From Sandarakinorhabdus limnophila DSM 17366 (GTDB lineage: Bacteria; Pseudomonadota; Alphaproteobacteria; Sphingomonadales; Sphingomonadaceae), in NCBI RefSeq assembly GCF_000420765.1, contig NZ_ATVO01000006.1:62001-126000 (forward strand): a stretch of 64,000 bases of DNA, read 5' to 3'. The position numbers and the translations under genes are program-made. This document shows, in pieces, positions 61,081 through 64,000 of this stretch (its first letter is position 1; each line of letters begins with the position of its first letter). Below the pieces are notes generated by a model. It was not told the origin of the DNA and did not search any database. It saw nothing but the letters and a program-made list of their open reading frames with translations.

Positions 61081-62278
61081 CTTTCGCTACGAAGCGCTCG
61101 ATATCGAAGGCAAACCGCGCGCCGGACGCATCAGCGCACCGAGCAGCGAGGCAGCGCGCGCCGATCTGCTCGACAAGCGGCTGTTTGCAACGAAGCTGGA
61201 AGCGGCCACCGCCAGCGAGCCCACATTGGCCACGGGCAGTGCGCGGCTGAAACCCAATGCGCTCGGCCTGTTCACCCGCCAGCTGGCAACGCTGGCCAGT
61301 GTGACGCCGCTGGAAGAAGCGCTGCGCACCATCGTCAGGCAGACGGAGGGCGACAAGCCCCGCGCCGTGCTGACCACTGTGCATGGCGCGGTGATCGAAG
61401 GCCGCCGGCTTTCGGATGCAATGGCCCTGGAAAGCGCCAGCTTTCCGCCGCTCTACCGCGCCATGGTGGCCGCCGGCGAAGGCGCCGGCACGCTGCCGCA
61501 GGTGCTGGAGCGCCTTGCGGCCCTGCTCGATCGCCAGGCCGAAATGAAGGGTCGCGTGCAGGCGGCGCTGGCCTATCCGGCGGCGCTCGCAGCCGTGGCC
61601 ACGCTGGCGGTGGCGGCACTGATGATCTTCGTGGTGCCGCGGATCGCCGAACAGTTCGCCGATATCGGCCAGACATTGCCCCTGCTCACCCGCATCGTCA
61701 TGGCGCTCTCCCACGCGCTCGCCGCCGGCTGGTGGGTGATCCTGTTGCTCGGTGCTGGCGGCGGTGTGCTGGCCGCCCGGGCGCTGAACGATGAGGCGCT
61801 GCGCCGCCGTTTCGATGCCTGGCTGCTCAGCCTGCCATTGCTCGGCCGCCTGCTGCGCGACTGGCAGGCGGCGCGGCTGGCGCGCACGCTGGCGATGATG
61901 GTGGCGAGCCGGCTGCCGCTGGTCGATGGCCTGAAACTCACCCTGCCCACCATCGGCAACCGCGAGATCCGCGCCCGCGTCGCGCAGATGGCCGATGATA
62001 TCAGCGAAGGCGCAAGCCTCACCGCCGCCATGCGCCGCGCTGCCATCCTGCCGCCACTGCTGGTCGCCATGGCGGCGGGCGGCGAAAGTGCCGGGCGGTT
62101 GGATGTGATGCTGGAAAAGGGCGCCGAAGCGCTGGAACGCGAGTATGATGCGCTCACCCGCTCGGCGCTCGCCCTGCTGGAACCGGCGATCATCCTGTTC
62201 ATGGGCGGCGCCGTGGGGGTGATCGTGCTCTCCATCCTGCTGCCCATATTGCAACTCGAAAGCCTGGCTACACCATGA
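61073..62278 (+). CDS. gspF: Type II secretion inner-membrane protein F (GspF)
   Basis: A 401-residue polytopic membrane protein that anchors the ATPase. It begins with the conserved FRYEALDIEGKPRAG and contains two T2SSF repeats (FTRQLATLASVTPLEEAL and ARTLAMMVASRLPLVDGL). Three membrane helices are visible (LAAVATLAVAALMIFVVP, WWVILLLGAGGGVLAAR and LEPAIILFMGGAVGVIVLSILLPIL). Each repeat has the Glu/Gly-rich GEGAGTLPQVLERL or GESAGRLDVMLEKG segment of the family. Confidence 0.95.
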   Translation: MADFRYEALDIEGKPRAGRISAPSSEAARADLLDKRLFATKLEAATASEPTLATGSARLKPNALGLFTRQLATLASVTPLEEALRTIVRQTEGDKPRAVLTTVHGAVIEGRRLSDAMALESASFPPLYRAMVAAGEGAGTLPQVLERLAALLDRQAEMKGRVQAALAYPAALAAVATLAVAALMIFVVPRIAEQFADIGQTLPLLTRIVMALSHALAAGWWVILLLGAGGGVLAARALNDEALRRRFDAWLLSLPLLGRLLRDWQAARLARTLAMMVASRLPLVDGLKLTLPTIGNREIRARVAQMADDISEGASLTAAMRRAAILPPLLVAMAAGGESAGRLDVMLEKGAEALEREYDALTRSALALLEPAIILFMGGAVGVIVLSILLPILQLESLATP

Positions 62279-62706
62279 AGCGCAATCGCAACGAAGAGGG
62301 CTTCACCCTAATCGAGATGATGGTGGTGATCGTCATCATCGGCATCCTCACCACGGTGGTGGTGCTGAACGTGCTGCCCGATGTGGACAAGGCCGCCATC
62401 ACCCGCGCCCGCGCCGATATCGCCACGCTGGAAACTGCGCTGACCAGCTACAAGGCCGACACGATGGTGTTTCCGAATACGAGCCAAGGCCTTGCTGCGC
62501 TGAAGGCCGCGCCCACCGACATGGCCCAACCGGAACGCTATCGCCCCGGCGGCTATGTGCAGCGGCTGCCCAATGATCCCTGGGGCAAGCCTTACCAATA
62601 TGCCAGTCCCGGCGCGCACGGCCCGTTCGACGTGTGGTCGATGGGCCCCGATGGCCTGACCGGGCCAGGAGGGGAGGCCGATGACATCGGCAACTGGAAC
62701 CTCTGA
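62275..62706 (+). CDS. gspG: Type II secretion major pseudopilin (GspG)
   Basis: A 143-residue pseudopilin. The prepilin cleavage site is Gly9-Phe10 in NEEGFTLIEMMVVI, with Glu at +5, followed by a long hydrophobic helix. The C-terminal part (PNTSQGLAALKAAP, LPNDPWGKPYQYASPG, FDVWSMGPDGLTGPGGEADDIGNW) contains the calcium-binding loop typical of GspG. It forms the shaft of the pseudopilus. Overlaps gspF by 4 bases and gspH by 26. Confidence 0.96.
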   Translation: MKRNRNEEGFTLIEMMVVIVIIGILTTVVVLNVLPDVDKAAITRARADIATLETALTSYKADTMVFPNTSQGLAALKAAPTDMAQPERYRPGGYVQRLPNDPWGKPYQYASPGAHGPFDVWSMGPDGLTGPGGEADDIGNWNL

Positions 62707-63049
62707 AGCCGGCTTCACGCTGGTGGAACTGGTGGTGGTGATGGCCATCATCGGCATCACCAGCGCGGCGCTTGTCCTCACCCTGCCCGGCCCTGGCGAC
62801 CGGGTGCGCGCTGCTGCCGTCAAACTGGCGGCGCACGCCGCCGCCACGCGCGACATTGCAATCCTGACCGGGCAGAGCACGGCGTTCGCACCGCCGGCAC
62901 CGGACGGGCTGACCCTCACCACCGAGCCGGCCGGCCCGATCAGCTTCGACGCCACCGGCCTCGCCACGCCGGCGCGGATTGTCGTGAGCAGTGGCGATGC
63001 CAGTGCCAGCGTCTCCATCGATGCGGCGGGCAGCGTTCATGCGCGCTGA
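62681..63049 (+). CDS. gspH: Type II secretion minor pseudopilin (GspH)
   Basis: A 122-residue minor pseudopilin. Cleavage is expected at Gly11-Phe12 in SEAGFTLVELVVVMAIIG, with Glu at +5. The remaining domain is short and beta-rich (FAPPAPDGLTLTTEPAGPISFD). Minor pseudopilins H, I, J and K form the tip complex that starts pseudopilus growth. Position and size identify it as GspH rather than sequence detail. Confidence 0.88.
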   Translation: MTSATGTSEAGFTLVELVVVMAIIGITSAALVLTLPGPGDRVRAAAVKLAAHAAATRDIAILTGQSTAFAPPAPDGLTLTTEPAGPISFDATGLATPARIVVSSGDASASVSIDAAGSVHAR

Positions 63050-63392
63050 AGCCGGCTTCAGCCTGATCGAGGTGATGGTGGCACTCGCCATCTTCGGGCT
63101 CGCCGCTGTCGCGCTGATCCGTCTGCAGGGCGTCAGCCTCGCCAGCGCCGCCACTTTGTCAGACCGGCAATATGCCGCCATCGTCGCCCGCAATCAGGCA
63201 CTGGAAGTGATACTGTCTGCCGCCCCGCCCAGCGCCGATCAGGGCCGCGAGCGCGCCGGCATCCGCGATTGGGCGTGGCGGCGACAGATCAGCCCCGGCC
63301 CCGATCCCGGCACCCAGTTGATCAGTGTCGAGGTGATCGGCGAGGGCGGTCAGGTGATTGCCGCTGACAAGTTGCTATGGAGCGGGCGGTGA
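63039..63392 (+). CDS. gspI: Type II secretion minor pseudopilin (GspI)
   Basis: A 117-residue minor pseudopilin. Cleavage is expected at Gly6-Phe7 in EAGFSLIEVMVALAIFGLAAV, the characteristic GspI N-terminus, followed by AATLSDRQYAAIVARNQALE, a conserved GspI segment. The ATG at 63039 is chosen because it gives the short leader normal for prepilins; the frame is also open upstream inside gspH. Overlaps gspH by 11 bases and gspJ by 16. Confidence 0.92.
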   Translation: MRAEAGFSLIEVMVALAIFGLAAVALIRLQGVSLASAATLSDRQYAAIVARNQALEVILSAAPPSADQGRERAGIRDWAWRRQISPGPDPGTQLISVEVIGEGGQVIAADKLLWSGR

Positions 63393-63967
63393 GAGAGGCC
63401 GGCTTCACCCTCATCGAATTGCTCGTCGGCCTGTTCCTGTTCGGCCTGATGGCGGCGGCGGGGACGGCGCTGCTCGCCGGCAGCGTGCAGGCCAGCGGGC
63501 AGGCACAGGCGCTGGTCGGGGCCAGCGGCGATCTGGCCCGGCTGCGGGCGCTGCTCACCGCCGATGCCGGCCAGGCCGCGCCGCGCCCGTGGCGGGATCG
63601 TGAGGGTCGCCCGCACGCGGCCTTTGCCGTGAATGATGGCGCACTGTTCACGCTGGTACGGCGCGGCTGGGCCAATCCCAGCCAGGCTCCGCGCGCCTCG
63701 CTGCAGCGTGTGGAATGGGTGATCCAGGGCGACACGCTGGTGCGCCGCTCTGCAGCAATGGTTGATGGCCCGGCTGCCACCCAAGCCAGCGTGCTGGCCA
63801 AGGGCGTCACGGCGGCGCGGTTGCGGGTGCTGACGGCGCAAGGTTGGCAGGATGGCTGGAGCGGCGAGGCCGGCGCCCTGCCCCGCGCCATCGAACTCAC
63901 CCTTGATGGCCCGCAGCTTGGCCATGTCCGCCAGATCGTGCCGCTGGCCCCCGGGGACGCAGCATGA
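63377..63967 (+). CDS. gspJ: Type II secretion minor pseudopilin (GspJ)
   Basis: A 196-residue minor pseudopilin. Cleavage is expected at Gly9-Phe10 in REAGFTLIELLVGLFLFGLM. The C-terminal domain contains the GspJ-like segments LFTLVRRGWANPSQAPRASLQRVEWVI (shortened here by position) and a final beta-rich part RAIELTLDG. It forms part of the tip complex with GspH, GspI and GspK. Overlaps gspK by 4 bases. Confidence 0.9.
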   Translation: MERAVREAGFTLIELLVGLFLFGLMAAAGTALLAGSVQASGQAQALVGASGDLARLRALLTADAGQAAPRPWRDREGRPHAAFAVNDGALFTLVRRGWANPSQAPRASLQRVEWVIQGDTLVRRSAAMVDGPAATQASVLAKGVTAARLRVLTAQGWQDGWSGEAGALPRAIELTLDGPQLGHVRQIVPLAPGDAA

Positions 63968-64000
63968 CCCGGCCCATCCCTCCCCATGAACAGGGCGCAG
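63964..64000 (+). CDS. gspK: Type II secretion minor pseudopilin GspK, start only (cut by window edge)
   Basis: Twelve codons from an ATG that overlaps the gspJ stop (ATGA). They read TRPIPPHEQGA, which matches the short basic leader and the E-x-G-A cleavage region expected of GspK. The identification rests mainly on position in the operon. Confidence 0.65.
   Translation, partial: MTRPIPPHEQGA

Noticed and set aside
1-64000. CRISPR array, prophage, transposon or integron
   Set aside because: No regularly spaced repeats, cas-like genes, transposase, integrase, terminase or capsid-like genes were seen on either strand.

Overview
The window is a high-GC, tightly packed chromosomal segment that reads as an alphaproteobacterium, most likely of the order Sphingomonadales. 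The signs are family-level gene content (DmpA/BapA-type P1 peptidase, TIGR02300 zinc-ribbon protein, Tim44/TimA adaptor, FnrN/FixK-type cysteine spacing in the Fnr protein), many 4-base ATGA/GTGA gene overlaps and frequent GTG/TTG starts. This assignment is inference from family knowledge; there is no rRNA gene in the window.

Layout. 0-3.4 kb: tail of a short-chain dehydrogenase, a pirin, a class I DNA photolyase and a D-amino-acid aminotransferase. 3.4-11 kb: a long leftward gene run (beta-barrel-like unknown, APH-type kinase, small unknown, aminopeptidase N, histone-deacetylase-like amidohydrolase) ending in a three-gene ECF sigma / membrane anti-sigma / periplasmic metal-sensor module. 11-15.4 kb: Ste24-type protease, epimerase and an orphan CoxL-like molybdenum hydroxylase subunit. 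15.5-17.6 kb: an Fnr regulator, a universal stress protein and a membrane protein preceded by a perfect FNR box. 17.6-24.3 kb: EamA exporter, threonine aldolase, the der-bamB-yfgM outer-membrane/ribosome-assembly block and panB, with a 22-codon outer-membrane-protein tail left between ltaE and der. 24.5-30.3 kb: GPH-type symporter, formamidase-like enzyme, EVE protein, ArsC-like protein, a 26-residue membrane peptide, a second photolyase whose second codon is TAG, and greB.

30.3-36.1 kb is the accessory stretch: visibly lower GC, wide intergenic gaps, and almost only regulators or their remains (orphan winged-helix protein, receiver-winged-helix protein, a broken winged-helix gene, an AraC-type gene interrupted by two in-frame TAA codons, and a receiver-like small protein). 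No integrase, transposase or flanking repeat was recognised.

36.1-54 kb is housekeeping: amino-acid permease, guaA, thioesterase, tRNA-Ala, aroA convergent with wecB, a Tat-exported FAD oxidoreductase, cmk-rpsA-ihfB, tRNA-Leu, arginase family, timA-mltA-smr, then a translationally coupled crotonase-P450-thioesterase cassette and a cyclophilin. 54-57 kb: DEAD-box helicase with a strongly structured leader, and a P1 peptidase. 57-64 kb: a type II secretion operon gspCDEFGHIJ(K) preceded by a three-unit Pho-box-like array, suggesting phosphate-controlled secretion.

No clear new defence or biosynthetic system was found. The items most worth following up are the Pho-like array in front of the secretion operon, the FNR box and its membrane-protein target, and the cluster of otherwise intact reading frames broken only by single stop codons between 28 and 35.5 kb.
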